Notes: a model not told the origin generated them from the sequence alone. Numbered from the stretch's first letter, positions 8,535 through 17,009 are shown. The stretch is 64,000 nt of DNA from Nocardioides sp. Root122 (GCF_001425025.1 NZ_LMDE01000012.1:248101-312100); one strand, 5' to 3'. Made by a program: numbers and translations.

Positions 8535-8999
8535 ATGGCCGGCTTCTCGCTCTCGCGCAGCATCCGCATCGAGGCGGCGCCCGGTCGTGTCCACCCCCTC
8601 CTCGACGACTTCCGCGAGTGGCAGAAGTGGTCGCCCTGGGAGGGTCTCGACCCGGACATGAGCCGCGAGTACACCGGCCCGGACCACGGCGTCGGCTCGA
8701 CCTACCGGTGGTCGGGCAACAAGAAGGCCGGCGAGGGCGAGATGCACATCAGGGAGTCCACCCCGGCCTCCGTCGTGGTCGACCTCGAGTTCCTCAAGCC
8801 GTTCAGGGCGACGAACGTGACCACGTTCGCCCTCGCGCCCGCCACCTACGCCGGCGACTCCACCGACGTGACCTGGACGATGACCGGCGAGCGCAGCGCA
8901 ATCATGTCCGTGATGGGCAGGTTGTTCTTCGACAAGTCGATCGGCAGCGACTTCGACAGGGGCCTCGTCGCCCTCAAGCGCGAGGCCGAGCGCGCCTGA
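8535..8999 (+). CDS. SRPBCC family protein (START-like hydrophobic ligand fold)
   Basis: A 154-aa protein with the SRPBCC/polyketide-cyclase fold: an N-terminal strand (FSLSRSIRIEAAPGRVHPLLDDFREWQKWSPWEG) and a final long helix (FDKSIGSDFDRGLVALKREAE). Such proteins bind hydrophobic ligands or act as Hsp90-cochaperone-like domains; no specific function can be given. The ATG at 8535 lies 7 nt after TACGCT (8522-8527) with no ribosome binding site, which suggests its own promoter and a leaderless mRNA. A strong palindrome (9017-9037) starts 17 nt after the stop and could end transcription. Confidence 0.8.
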   Translation: MAGFSLSRSIRIEAAPGRVHPLLDDFREWQKWSPWEGLDPDMSREYTGPDHGVGSTYRWSGNKKAGEGEMHIRESTPASVVVDLEFLKPFRATNVTTFALAPATYAGDSTDVTWTMTGERSAIMSVMGRLFFDKSIGSDFDRGLVALKREAERA

Positions 9000-9016
9000 G
9001 CCGCCGGCACTGGCCG

Positions 9017-9037
9017 TTGAGTCTCGGGGAGACTCAA
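9017..9037. repeat. Palindrome, copy 1 of the GAGTCTC family
   Basis: Perfect inverted repeat: TTGAGTCTC, loop GGG, GAGACTCAA. It starts 17 nt after the stop of the SRPBCC gene and has no U-tract. The same core occurs at 9091-9123 and, with a CAG loop, at 26454-26472. It could act as a transcription terminator or be a member of a dispersed repeat family. Confidence 0.75.
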
Positions 9038-9090
9038 GGTCCATGCGTGGTGCAGCGATCTCGATGCGGTTGTCGGCACGGCCTTCTCGC

Positions 9091-9123
9091 TTGCCCTTGA
9101 GTCTCGGGGAGACTCAAGGGCAA
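9091..9123. repeat. Palindrome, copy 2 of the GAGTCTC family (15-bp arms)
   Basis: Perfect inverted repeat with 15-nt arms (TTGCCCTTGAGTCTC and its complement) and loop GGG. The inner 21 nt are identical to copy 1, 53 nt away; the outer six pairs are specific to this copy. No gene ends between the two copies, so this one is not simply the terminator of an adjacent gene on the + strand. Confidence 0.75.
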
Positions 9124-9183
9124 GGGTCGAACATCGCCAGGCAAGGACGTACCCGTCCGGGTGGGATCGTGGGCCGCGAAGTG

Positions 9184-9227
9184 TCCACAGGGACCGTCGG
9201 CGCAGGCGTGCGGCCGGTCCCTGTGGA
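9184..9227. repeat. 13-bp inverted repeat upstream of the XRE gene
   Basis: TCCACAGGGACCG at 9184-9196 pairs perfectly with CGGTCCCTGTGGA at 9215-9227 around an 18-nt loop. It lies about 90 nt before the XRE gene. It could be an operator for an autoregulated XRE protein or an RNA hairpin in the leader. Confidence 0.5.
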
Positions 9228-9318
9228 GGGGCGGCTCGGGGTGTCGGTCGAGGGGGCTGGGATGGCGGTACCAGCGCTCCGGCAGGCGGGCGCATCCGAC
9301 CGACGCGGGAGGCCACCG

Positions 9319-10002
9319 ATGACGACCACCGAGACTCACAGAAACCATGCGGCTGCGGGATCCGACGACGAAGCGTACGGCGGGCCGCTGGTCCAGGTGT
9401 CGGAGCGGCACTACCCGGACATGGAGGAGATGGAGCGATGGACGGGCGCGGAGATGCGCTGGTGGTCGATCGGGCCGTTCGCCGGTGAGATCCCCGGTCT
9501 GGTTCGCCGCATCCGGCGGATCCTGGATGTCTCACAGCGCGGCTTGGCAGCTCTGCTCGGGGTCTCCCAGTCGGTGGTCGCCCGGTGGGAGACCGGTCGC
9601 ACCAGCCCCCGGGCCAGCGTGCTCCATCGCCTGCTCGACCTGGCCAACGTGGCGGTCGGGTTCCGGGACAAGGAGACCGGTGTCGCGGTCGAGCCGATGC
9701 GTGACGACGGCGCGCGCAATCGGGCCGGCAGCAGGTTCCCCGCGCACGCCGACCTGAAGGCCAAGGGGTGGTGGATCCCGCGGCACCTGCGGACGTGGAC
9801 CACGAACGACGCCTACCGGTGGCAGCGGCGGTCACGCCTCGCCGAGCAGCCCTCGATCGGCTATCGGGCATCACGGTTCTGGAAGCGCCTCGAACGGGAG
9901 GTGTGGGGCACCCCGATCGACCATCCCGCGCGCCACCAGGTCGTCGCCGAGCTCCACGCCCGTGACGAGCAGCGCGAGGACCTCGGCAGACACGCTGCGT
10001 GA
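9319..10002 (+). CDS. XRE-type helix-turn-helix protein of unknown function
   Basis: A 227-aa protein with a Cro/C1-type DNA-binding domain at about residues 58-105 (IRRILDVSQRGLAALLGVSQ, then SVVARWETGRTSPRASVLHRLLDLA). The N-terminal 50 residues contain a Trp-rich segment (MERWTGAEMRWWSIGPF). The C-terminal half is rich in Arg, Trp and His and has no domain I recognise. The ATG at 9319 is chosen because GGGAGG precedes it by about 6 nt; the frame stays open further upstream but through palindromes. It is flanked by hairpins on the 5' side and by ilvD, which has its own promoter. Function unknown; a regulator or antitoxin-like role is possible, but no toxin partner is adjacent. Confidence 0.7.
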   Translation: MTTTETHRNHAAAGSDDEAYGGPLVQVSERHYPDMEEMERWTGAEMRWWSIGPFAGEIPGLVRRIRRILDVSQRGLAALLGVSQSVVARWETGRTSPRASVLHRLLDLANVAVGFRDKETGVAVEPMRDDGARNRAGSRFPAHADLKAKGWWIPRHLRTWTTNDAYRWQRRSRLAEQPSIGYRASRFWKRLEREVWGTPIDHPARHQVVAELHARDEQREDLGRHAA

Positions 10003-10048
10003 AGCCCGTGGCGATGAGACACGCAGAACGGCGCGGCTGAGCGCCCAC

Positions 10049-10054
10049 TAGCCT
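10049..10054 (+). promoter_or_regulatory. -10 element TAGCCT of ilvD
   Basis: TAGCCT ends 6 nt before the ilvD ATG and there is no ribosome binding site between them. This is the local pattern for leaderless genes. Confidence 0.55.
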
Positions 10055-10060
10055 GACGGC

Positions 10061-11752
10061 ATGACCCACGCAGCCGATGCACCCGACCTCAAGCCCCGGA
10101 GCCGTGCCGTCACCGACGGCCTCGAGGCGACCGCGTCGCGAGGGATGCTCCGGGCCGTCGGCATGGGCGACGACGACTGGCAGAAGCCGCAGATCGGCGT
10201 CGCGTCGAGCTGGAACGAGATCACCCCCTGCAACCTCAGCCTCGACCGGCTCGCGAAGGCCGTGAAGAACGGCGTCCACGCGGGCGGTGGGTTCCCCCTG
10301 GAGTTCGGCACGATCTCCGTCTCCGACGGCATCTCCATGGGCCACGAGGGCATGCACTTCTCCCTCGTCAGCCGTGAGGTCATCGCCGACTCGGTGGAGA
10401 CCGTGATGATGGCCGAGCGCCTCGACGGATCCGTCCTGCTGGCCGGCTGCGACAAGTCGCTGCCGGGCATGCTGATGGCCGCCGCCCGGCTCGACCTCGC
10501 CAGCGTGTTCCTCTACGCCGGCACGATCATGCCCGGCCAGGTCGACGGCCGCGACGTCACCATCATCGACGCCTTCGAGGCCGTCGGCGCGTGCCTCGCG
10601 GGCAAGATCTCGCGCGAGAAGGTCGACGAGATCGAGCGCGCGATCTGCCCGGGCGAGGGTGCCTGCGGTGGCGCGTACACCGCCAACACGATGGCCAGCG
10701 TGGCCGAGGCGATCGGCATGTCGCTGCCGGGCAGCTCCGCGCCGCCGGCCGTGGACCGCCGTCGCGACGGGTTCGCGCACAAGTCCGGCGAGGCCGTCGT
10801 CAACATGCTCCGCCAAGGCATCACCGCCCGCCAGATCATGACCCGCCCGGCCTTCGAGAACGCGATCGCGATGGCCATGGCCCTCGGCGGCTCGACCAAC
10901 GCGGTGCTGCACCTCCTCGCGATCGCCCGCGAGGCCGAGGTCGACCTGACGCTCGACGACTTCACACGCATCGGCAAGAAGGTCCCGCACCTCGCCGACA
11001 TGAAGCCGTTCGGCCGCTTCGTGTGGACCGACTTCGACCGCGTCGGCGGCATCCCGGTGCTCCTCAAGGCGCTGCTCGACGCGGGCCACCTGCACGGCGA
11101 CGTGCTCACCTGCACCGGCAAGACCATGGCGGAGAATCTCGCCGAGCTCGACCCCAAGCCCCTCGACGGCGAGATCCTGCGCCAGCTCGACAAGCCGATC
11201 CACGCCACCGGCGGCCTGACCATCCTCAAGGGCTCGCTCGCCCCCGAGGGCGCGGTCGTCAAGAGCGCGGGGTTCGACGACTCGACCTTCACCGGCACCG
11301 CCCGGGTGTTCGACGGCGAGCGGAAGGCCCTCGACGCACTGGCGGAGGGCACGATCACGGCTGGCGACGTCGTGGTGATCCGCTACGAAGGCCCCAAGGG
11401 CGGCCCGGGCATGCGCGAGATGCTGGCCATCACGGGCGCGATCAAGGGGGCGGGCCTCGGCAAGGACGTCCTGCTGATCACGGACGGTCGCTTCTCCGGC
11501 GGCACGACCGGCCTCTGCGTCGGCCACATCGCCCCCGAGGCGAGCGACGGGGGGCCGATCGCGTTCCTGCAGGACGGCGACCAGATCACCCTCGACGTCT
11601 CCAACATGACCCTCGACGTCCACGTCGACGAGGCCGAGCTGGCCAGGCGGGCCGAGGGCTGGGAGCCGCTCCCGCCGAAGTACACCCGTGGCGTGCTCGG
11701 CAAGTACCGCAAGGTCGTGCAGTCCGCGGCCCACGGAGCGGTCTGCTACTGA
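10061..11752 (+). CDS. ilvD: Dihydroxy-acid dehydratase
   Basis: A 563-aa enzyme that dehydrates 2,3-dihydroxy-3-methylbutanoate and -pentanoate to the 2-keto acids of valine and isoleucine. The three iron-sulfur cysteine motifs of the IlvD/Edd family are present: [14 protein letters not shown] and [12 protein letters not shown]. The C-terminal [19 protein letters not shown] segment is also characteristic, and the length is normal. The ATG at 10061 lies 6 nt after TAGCCT with no ribosome binding site, so the gene has its own promoter and is not part of the ilvBNC operon 5 kb downstream. Unlike ilvB, no leader peptide or attenuator is seen here. Confidence 0.97.
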   Translation: MTHAADAPDLKPRSRAVTDGLEATASRGMLRAVGMGDDDWQKPQIGVASSWNEITPCNLSLDRLAKAVKNGVHAGGGFPLEFGTISVSDGISMGHEGMHFSLVSREVIADSVETVMMAERLDGSVLLAGCDKSLPGMLMAAARLDLASVFLYAGTIMPGQVDGRDVTIIDAFEAVGACLAGKISREKVDEIERAICPGEGACGGAYTANTMASVAEAIGMSLPGSSAPPAVDRRRDGFAHKSGEAVVNMLRQGITARQIMTRPAFENAIAMAMALGGSTNAVLHLLAIAREAEVDLTLDDFTRIGKKVPHLADMKPFGRFVWTDFDRVGGIPVLLKALLDAGHLHGDVLTCTGKTMAENLAELDPKPLDGEILRQLDKPIHATGGLTILKGSLAPEGAVVKSAGFDDSTFTGTARVFDGERKALDALAEGTITAGDVVVIRYEGPKGGPGMREMLAITGAIKGAGLGKDVLLITDGRFSGGTTGLCVGHIAPEASDGGPIAFLQDGDQITLDVSNMTLDVHVDEAELARRAEGWEPLPPKYTRGVLGKYRKVVQSAAHGAVCY

Positions 11753-11796
11753 CCCGGCGCCCGCGCCCGACGACGTACGCCGGATAGGTTGCGGAG

Positions 11797-13011
11797 GTGA
11801 GCACCTCCACCTCCGCAGCCGCGCTCGACGCGGCCGATCCCCTGGCCGGGTTCCGCGACCGGTTCGTCGGCGCCGCGAGCGATCTCGTCTACTTCGACGG
11901 CAACTCCCTCGGCCGGCCCGTCGCGGCCGCGGTCGAGCGCCTCGCCGACTTCGTGGAGCACGAGTGGGGCGGACGGCTGATCCGCGGCTGGGACGAGCGC
12001 TGGATGGACCTGCCCACCACCCTCGGCGACGACCTGGGCCGGATCTGCCTCGGCTCGGCCGCCGGACAGACCGCGGTGGGCGACTCGACGACCGTCTGGC
12101 TCTACAAGCTGATGCGGGCCGCGGTCGACCACGCCGTGCGCACCGATCACGCCCGCACCGAGATCGTCATCGACACCGACAACTTCCCCACCGACCGCTA
12201 CGTCGCGGAGGGCATCGCCGCCGAGCGTGGCCTGACGCTGCACTGGATCGAGGTCGACACCTCCGCCGGCGTCACCGCCGACCAGCTGCGCGAGGCCGTG
12301 GGGGAGCGCACCGCCCTCGTGGTGCTCAACCACGTCGCCTACCGCTCGGCCTGGCTCGCCGACGCGGCCGAGCTCACCCGGATCGCCCACGACGCCGGCG
12401 CGCTGGTGCTGTGGGACCTGTGCCACTCCGCCGGCGCCGTCGCGGTCGACCTCGATGCATGGGACGCCGACCTCGCCGTGGGCTGCAGCTACAAGTACCT
12501 CAACGGCGGTCCCGGCTCGCCCGCCTTCGGCTACGTCGCGCAGCGGCTCCAGGGCGAGCTGACCCAGCCGATCCAGGGGTGGATGGGCCACGCCGACCCG
12601 TTCCTCATGGGCCCGGGCTACACACCCGCTGCGGGCATCCGCCGCTTCATCTCCGGCACCCCGCCGATCCTCGGCATGGTCGCGATGCAGAGCATGCTCG
12701 AGCTGGTCGAGGAGGCCGGCATCGAGGCGATCCGCGCGAAGTCCGTCGCCCTCACGTCGTACGCCGTCGAGCTCGCCGACGCGACGCTGCCCCAGGTCAC
12801 CCTCGCGTCCCCACGCGACCCCGCCCGGCGTGGCGGTCACGTGACGCTCCACCACGAGCGGATGCGCGAGGTCACCGCACGGCTGTGGGAGCGCGACGTC
12901 ATCCCGGACTACCGCGACCCGGGCGGACTGCGGATCGGCCTCTCGCCGCTGTCGACGTCGTTCGACGAGGTCGAGCGAGGCATCGCGGCCGTCGCGGAGG
13001 CGCTGCGATGA
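11797..13011 (+). CDS. kynU: Kynureninase
   Basis: A 404-aa PLP enzyme that cleaves L-kynurenine to anthranilate and alanine. Landmarks are FDGNSLGRP near the N terminus, WDLCHSAGAV before the cofactor aspartate region, and the Schiff-base lysine in SYKYLNGGPGSPAF. FISGTPPILGM and GLRIGLSPLSTSFDEV match the family C terminus. The GTG start at 11797 is 6 nt after TAGGTT (11785-11790). No tryptophan 2,3-dioxygenase or formamidase gene is present in the window, so the kynurenine source must be encoded elsewhere or scavenged. It overlaps a GNAT acetyltransferase gene by 4 nt. Confidence 0.93.
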   Translation: MSTSTSAAALDAADPLAGFRDRFVGAASDLVYFDGNSLGRPVAAAVERLADFVEHEWGGRLIRGWDERWMDLPTTLGDDLGRICLGSAAGQTAVGDSTTVWLYKLMRAAVDHAVRTDHARTEIVIDTDNFPTDRYVAEGIAAERGLTLHWIEVDTSAGVTADQLREAVGERTALVVLNHVAYRSAWLADAAELTRIAHDAGALVLWDLCHSAGAVAVDLDAWDADLAVGCSYKYLNGGPGSPAFGYVAQRLQGELTQPIQGWMGHADPFLMGPGYTPAAGIRRFISGTPPILGMVAMQSMLELVEEAGIEAIRAKSVALTSYAVELADATLPQVTLASPRDPARRGGHVTLHHERMREVTARLWERDVIPDYRDPGGLRIGLSPLSTSFDEVERGIAAVAEALR

Positions 13012-13775
13012 GCGGGCCCGTGGGGGTGCGGCTCTCGGCGACGCGGACCAGGAGCACCAACGACCACGGCCAGCCGCTCGGACGCCCGGTGGAGTGGTCG
13101 GGCGCGAGGCCGCCAGCGAAGGACGTCGTCCTCGAGGGGCGCGGCGTCCGGCTCGAGCCGATCGGCGACCACCACGTCGACGACCTCCTGCGCGCGCTGT
13201 GCCGTCCCGACGACGAGCCGACGTGGACCTACCTGTTCTGGGAGCGTCCCCGCGACCGCGTCGCGATGGCGGCGATCGTCGAGCACGGCGCGGCGGACCC
13301 CGGACAGGTCATGTACGCCATCGTCCCGGTCGAGACCGGCCGGGCGGCCGGCTTCTGCTCGCTGATGCGCATCGACCCGGCCATGGGCTCGATCGAGGTG
13401 GGCGGCATCGCGTTCGGCCGCCAGCTCCAGCGCAGCCGCGCCGCCACCGAGGCGATGGCGCTGCTCATGCGCCACGCCTTCGACGCCCTCGGCAACCGGC
13501 GCTACGAGTGGAAGTGCGACAGCCTCAACGCCGCGTCGCGGCGCGCCGCGCTGCGGCTCGGCTTCATCTGGGAGGGCCGCTTCCGCAACGCGGTCGTCTA
13601 CAAGGGCCGCAACCGCGACACGGACTGGTTCTCGATCACCGACCTCGAGTGGCCCCGCGTGCGGGCGGCCCTCGACGCCTGGCTCGACGACGCCAACTTC
13701 GACGACGCCGGTCGCCAGCGCGCCCGGCTCGCGGCCCGGCCGGCGCCGGCCGACCGTCCTGAGCAGGAGGACTGA
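13008..13775 (+). CDS. GNAT family N-acetyltransferase (RimL-like)
   Basis: A 255-aa acetyltransferase of the RimJ/RimL branch, which moves an acetyl group from acetyl-CoA to an amino group. The acetyl-CoA region reads VGGIAFGRQLQRSRAATEAMALLM, followed by RRYEWKCDSLNAASRRAALRLGF and WEGRFRNAVVYKGRNRDT. These are typical of RimL-like proteins acting on protein N termini or on small molecules. Substrate unknown. The ATG at 13008 overlaps the kynU stop (ATGA), and GCGGAGG precedes it, so it is translationally coupled to kynU. An N-terminal extension of about 35 residues precedes the domain. Confidence 0.85.
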   Translation: MSGPVGVRLSATRTRSTNDHGQPLGRPVEWSGARPPAKDVVLEGRGVRLEPIGDHHVDDLLRALCRPDDEPTWTYLFWERPRDRVAMAAIVEHGAADPGQVMYAIVPVETGRAAGFCSLMRIDPAMGSIEVGGIAFGRQLQRSRAATEAMALLMRHAFDALGNRRYEWKCDSLNAASRRAALRLGFIWEGRFRNAVVYKGRNRDTDWFSITDLEWPRVRAALDAWLDDANFDDAGRQRARLAARPAPADRPEQED

Positions 13776-13776
13776 G

Positions 13777-14193
13777 ATGGACCAGCGGGTCAGCTTCATC
13801 ACCCTCGTCGTGACCGACCTCGACGCCACGCGGCGCTTCTACGTCGACGGCCTCGGCTGGGAGCCCGAGCTCGACGTGCCCGGCGAGGTGCTGATGTTCA
13901 GGGTGGCCGAGAAGGTCGTGCTCAGCCTGTGGGTGGAGGACGGGTTCGTCGCCGAGGTCGGGCACGCGCCGGCGCGCGGCGGCGTACCTCCGATCACGCT
14001 GTCGCACAACCTCGCCACCACCCAGGGGGTCGACACCGTCCTGGAGCAGGCGCGGGTGGCCGGCGCCTCGCAGGTGGGTGCGGCCACCCAGCGCGACTGG
14101 GGCGGCTACAGCGGCTACTTCGCCGACCCCGACGGCTTCCGGTGGGAAGTCGCCTGCAACCCGGGCGAGATCGGGCAGTCTGTGCTTCCGTGA
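13777..14193 (+). CDS. VOC/glyoxalase family protein
   Basis: A 138-aa protein with two beta-alpha-beta-beta-beta modules of the vicinal oxygen chelate fold (FITLVVTDLDATRRFYVDGLGW at the start; GYFADPDGFRWEVACNPG at the end). The family includes glyoxalases, dioxygenases and antibiotic-binding proteins; the specific role cannot be read from sequence. The ATG at 13777 is one base after the GNAT stop, and its 3' end overlaps the deaminase gene by 4 nt, so kynU, GNAT, VOC and deaminase look like one transcript. Confidence 0.82.
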   Translation: MDQRVSFITLVVTDLDATRRFYVDGLGWEPELDVPGEVLMFRVAEKVVLSLWVEDGFVAEVGHAPARGGVPPITLSHNLATTQGVDTVLEQARVAGASQVGAATQRDWGGYSGYFADPDGFRWEVACNPGEIGQSVLP

Positions 14194-14639
14194 GCGACCA
14201 CCTCGAGCCGACCGCCGTCCCCGGCTGGGACGACTACTTCCTCGGCATCGCCGCCGCCGTCTCCGCGCGCGCCAAGTGCACCCGTCGCCGGGTCGGCGCC
14301 GTGCTGACCATCGACCACCGCATCATCGCCACCGGCTACAACGGAGCCGCGCCCGGCGAGGACGACTGCCTGATGGGCGCCTGCCCGCGCGGCCAGCTGG
14401 GCTACGACGACGTGCCGGGGCTCGGCGACTACGACCGTCCCGGCACGGCCGGGTTCTGCATCGCCATCCACGCCGAGGTCAACGCACTGCTGTTCGCCAC
14501 CCGCGACACCAAGGGCGCGACCGCCTACATCACCGACCCGCCGTGCCCGGGCTGCCGCAAGGCGCTCGCCGCGGCCGGCGTCGTGCGCGCCGTGTGGCCC
14601 GAGGGCGAGCACGACCGCGCCGGCCTCACCGCCTGGTGA
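14190..14639 (+). CDS. Deoxycytidylate (dCMP) deaminase-like protein
   Basis: A 149-aa zinc-dependent deaminase. The zinc motifs HAEVNAL (catalytic Glu) and PPCPGC match dCMP/cytidine deaminases, and the extended N-terminal part with RVGAVLTIDHRIIATGYNGAAPGEDDC is typical of the ComEB/dCMP deaminase branch, which makes dUMP for thymidylate synthesis. The GTG start at 14190 overlaps the VOC stop. The gene is the last of the kynU group and ends next to a convergent gene with no gap. Confidence 0.87.
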   Translation: MSDHLEPTAVPGWDDYFLGIAAAVSARAKCTRRRVGAVLTIDHRIIATGYNGAAPGEDDCLMGACPRGQLGYDDVPGLGDYDRPGTAGFCIAIHAEVNALLFATRDTKGATAYITDPPCPGCRKALAAAGVVRAVWPEGEHDRAGLTAW

Positions 14640-15080
14640 TCAGTGCGGCTTGATCCAGATCAGCTCGTCGGACTCCCACTTCTCCAGCGCCACCGGCACG
14701 AGGAGCGCCATCGCGTCGGCGGTGGAGAGCGTCTTCAGCTCCTCGGCGTGCGCCAGGCCGTGCTGCTGCCCGACGCCGTTGTTGTGCTCGTCGACGCGTG
14801 AGTCACGCGCGGCGGGCGTCCCCTGCTCCTGCGCCAGGGCGATCGTGGCGGCCGCCGATCGCCCGAACCGCGCGGTCAGCAGCGCCTGCCACATGAAGTG
14901 CCGCATCGCGTTCGTGCGGCCCGGCACCCCCCGTCCCTGGGCGGCCGCGGCGCGCAGCGCGGCCTGGGAGATCCGCAGCACCTCGAACGCGCCGGCGGGG
15001 CCGAGACCCGCCTTCAGGCCGGCGGTGTAGAGGCGCGGCACCCCGGTCGCGGCGTGGATGGCCTGGTCGAGGAATCCCAT
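14640..15080 (-). CDS. DUF6973-like small protein
   Basis: A 146-aa protein with no signal peptide that I can see. The central motif NAMRHFMWQALLTARFG followed by DSRVDEHNNGVGQQHG resembles DUF6973-type domains, which often occur in secreted or polymorphic effector proteins; function is not known. The ATG at 15080 is the best start; no other start gives the motif intact. It is convergent with the deaminase gene (adjacent ends) and divergent from the LD-carboxypeptidase-like gene with 25 bp between starts. The domain call is from memory and moderate in certainty. Confidence 0.5.
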   Translation of the reverse strand: MGFLDQAIHAATGVPRLYTAGLKAGLGPAGAFEVLRISQAALRAAAAQGRGVPGRTNAMRHFMWQALLTARFGRSAAATIALAQEQGTPAARDSRVDEHNNGVGQQHGLAHAEELKTLSTADAMALLVPVALEKWESDELIWIKPH

Positions 15081-15105
15081 GGACACACCCTGACAGACTC
15101 GTCCC

Positions 15106-16122
15106 ATGAGCCCGTCGCCGCGATTTCCGCCTCCGCTCCGCCACGGTGACCGGATCGGGGTGACCTCGCCGTCCGCGGGCGTCGCGGGCGCCGCGGCCGC
15201 TCGGATCGAGTTCTGCGTGGACTGGCTGCGCGGCCGCGGGTACGACGTCGTGGTGGGGGAGTGCATGGACGGGACCGGGCTGACCTCGGCCCCCGCGCAG
15301 GAGCGCGCCGACGAGCTGACCCGGATGCTGGCCGATCCGGAGATCCGCTGCGTCCTGCCGCCGTGGGGCGGTGAGACCGCGATCGACCTGGTCGACCTCG
15401 TGGACTGGGACGCCCTCGCCTCCGCGGAGCCGACGTGGCTGGTCGGCTACTCGGACATGTCGACCGTGCTGCTGCCGATCACGACCCGGCTCGGGTGGGC
15501 GACCCTGCACGGCGACAACCTCGCGGACACGCCCTACGTCGTCCCCGACGGCCTGCTCCACTGGCTCGACCTCGTCAGCGGGGAGGGCCCGTTCGTGCAG
15601 CGCGACCCGGGGGTGGTCACCGACTGGGTGCGCTTCGAGGAGGACCCCCGCGCCACGCAGTGGAAGACCGTCGGCCCGGGCACCTGGGAGGTCCAGGGTG
15701 GCGGCAGCCTCGACGTCTCCGGGAGGCTCGTCGGCGGGTGCGTGGAGACGATCGCCAACCTCGCCGGCACGCCCTACGGCGACGTGCGTGCGTGGGCGGA
15801 GACGTTCGACGAGCCGACGATCGTCTACGTCGAGGCGTGCGAGGAGCACGCGGTGAACATCTGCCGCTACCTCCACGCCCTGCGGCTCGCGGGCTGGTTC
15901 GACCGGGCCGCCGCGGTGCTGGTCGGTCGCACGAACGCCCCCGACCACCCCGAGATGACGCAGCGCGAGGCGGTCCTCGACGCGCTCGGCCGCCTCGACC
16001 TGCCGGTCGTGTGGGACCTCGAGATCGGGCACGTGCCGCCGCACCTGCCGCTGGTCAACGGGGCCCTCGCGCGCGTCGTCGTCGACGGCGATACCCGGGA
16101 GATCACCCAGACGCTCGGCTGA
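15106..16122 (+). CDS. S66 family LD-carboxypeptidase/MccF-like peptidase
   Basis: A 338-aa serine peptidase of family S66. These cleave the L,D bond in cell-wall peptides or, in the MccF branch, inactivate microcin-C-like antibiotics. The catalytic serine is in GYSDMS, the glutamate in YVEACEE and the histidine in GHVPPHLPLVNG. The GVTSPSAGVAG start is typical of MccF-like proteins. No signal peptide is present, which fits a cytoplasmic detoxification or recycling role. The ATG at 15106 is preceded by CAGACT 6 nt upstream, matching the local leaderless pattern weakly. Confidence 0.85.
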   Translation: MSPSPRFPPPLRHGDRIGVTSPSAGVAGAAAARIEFCVDWLRGRGYDVVVGECMDGTGLTSAPAQERADELTRMLADPEIRCVLPPWGGETAIDLVDLVDWDALASAEPTWLVGYSDMSTVLLPITTRLGWATLHGDNLADTPYVVPDGLLHWLDLVSGEGPFVQRDPGVVTDWVRFEEDPRATQWKTVGPGTWEVQGGGSLDVSGRLVGGCVETIANLAGTPYGDVRAWAETFDEPTIVYVEACEEHAVNICRYLHALRLAGWFDRAAAVLVGRTNAPDHPEMTQREAVLDALGRLDLPVVWDLEIGHVPPHLPLVNGALARVVVDGDTREITQTLG

Positions 16123-16193
16123 GCGCGGCCGCGCCACCGAAGCGTCCGACCCGAGGGGTGGTCGCTGTCGGCGGACAGTGGCAGGGTCGCGGT

Positions 16194-16868
16194 ATGAGCG
16201 ACCCGAAGCAGAAGCTGACCGCAGACGAGGTCCGCGAGGCGAGCGGCCTCGACGACTGGCGCCACCTCCTGACGGGCATCCGCGCCCGCTTCCACACCGG
16301 CGACTTCGCCACCGGCCTCGCCCTGGTCGACCGCATCGGTGCGGCCGCCGAGGAGGCCGACCACCACCCCGACATCTCCCTCACCTACCCCGAGGTGATC
16401 GTGACCCTGTCGAGCCACGACGTCGGCGGCATCACCAGCCGCGACCTCGACCTCGCCCGCACGATCAGCGGCTTCGCGGCCGAGGCAGGGGTTCGGGCCG
16501 ACACGTCCGGGCTCACCCAGGTCGAGCCCGGCCTCGACGCGGCGGCGCCCGAGCAGCTCGGTGCGTTCTACGCCGCGCTCCTCGGCGGGAAGGTCAACGA
16601 CCAGGGCGAGCCGGTGGACCCCAGCGGCCAGGTCCCCGGACTGTGGTTCCAGCGGTCCGAGCCGGGGGAGTCGTCCCTGCCGGCCCAGGAGCCCGCCCAG
16701 CGCTGGCACCTCGACGTCTGGGTGCCGCACGACGAGGGCGAGCAGCGCCTCCGGGCCGTCCTCGACGCAGGCGGGCGACTCGTGAGCGACGCAGAGGCCC
16801 CGAGCTTCTGGGTCGTCGAGGACGCCGAGGGCAACCGTTCCTGCATCTGCACCCGGCTCGACCGATGA
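16194..16868 (+). CDS. Fusion of pterin-4a-carbinolamine dehydratase and VOC domains
   Basis: A 224-aa protein. Residues 1-100 form a pterin-4a-carbinolamine dehydratase (PCD/DCoH) domain with the active-site EADHHPDISLTY motif (H57, H58, D60) and IVTLSSHDVGGIT. Residues 110-222 form a VOC/glyoxalase domain ending in FWVVEDAEGNRSCICT. PCD recycles the pterin cofactor of aromatic amino acid hydroxylases, but many actinobacterial PCD-VOC fusions lack such a partner and their role is unknown. No hydroxylase gene is near. The ATG at 16194 follows CAGGGT by 6 nt. The ilvB control region begins about 100 nt after its stop. Confidence 0.85.
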   Translation: MSDPKQKLTADEVREASGLDDWRHLLTGIRARFHTGDFATGLALVDRIGAAAEEADHHPDISLTYPEVIVTLSSHDVGGITSRDLDLARTISGFAAEAGVRADTSGLTQVEPGLDAAAPEQLGAFYAALLGGKVNDQGEPVDPSGQVPGLWFQRSEPGESSLPAQEPAQRWHLDVWVPHDEGEQRLRAVLDAGGRLVSDAEAPSFWVVEDAEGNRSCICTRLDR

Positions 16869-16973
16869 CGTGCGATCCTCCGTCACGACCCCGCCCTGGC
16901 CGGGACTGAGCGTGCGGCAGCGGCCACATCGCGAGACCGCCGTTCCAGATGCTGGGACGAGTGTCACACTTGC

Positions 16974-17003
16974 TTGACGCCGGACAGCCCCGGCGGCGAC
17001 GGT
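16974..17003 (+). promoter_or_regulatory. Promoter of the ilvBNC operon
   Basis: TTGACG (16974-16979), an 18-nt spacer and GACGGT (16998-17003), which ends 6 nt before the leader peptide ATG. The spacing matches the leaderless pattern in this window, so the leader peptide is probably translated from the 5' end of the mRNA. Confidence 0.6.
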
Positions 17004-17009
17004 TGTCGC

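Larger units (their letters stand above)
9000..9318. other. Intergenic stretch with three hairpins and no convincing gene
   Basis: This 319-base stretch holds two near-identical palindromes (9017-9037 and 9091-9123) and an unrelated 13-bp inverted repeat (9184-9196 with 9215-9227, 18-nt loop). A reading frame is open across it into the XRE gene, but it would translate the palindromes and has no ribosome binding site. I treat it as non-coding. Confidence 0.6.

Noticed and set aside
9043..9318. N-terminal extension of the XRE gene
   Set aside because: It would translate palindromes and lacks a ribosome binding site; ATG 9319 has GGGAGG.
8846..11734. 962-codon open frame on the reverse strand across ilvD
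   Set aside because: It is antisense to ilvD and neighbours, has Asp/Val/Glu-rich low-complexity translation typical of high-GC shadow frames, and no domain.
16123..16134. 12-bp palindrome GCGCGGCCGCGC after the LD-carboxypeptidase-like gene
   Set aside because: Made only of G and C in a GC-rich genome; likely to occur by chance and too short to act alone.
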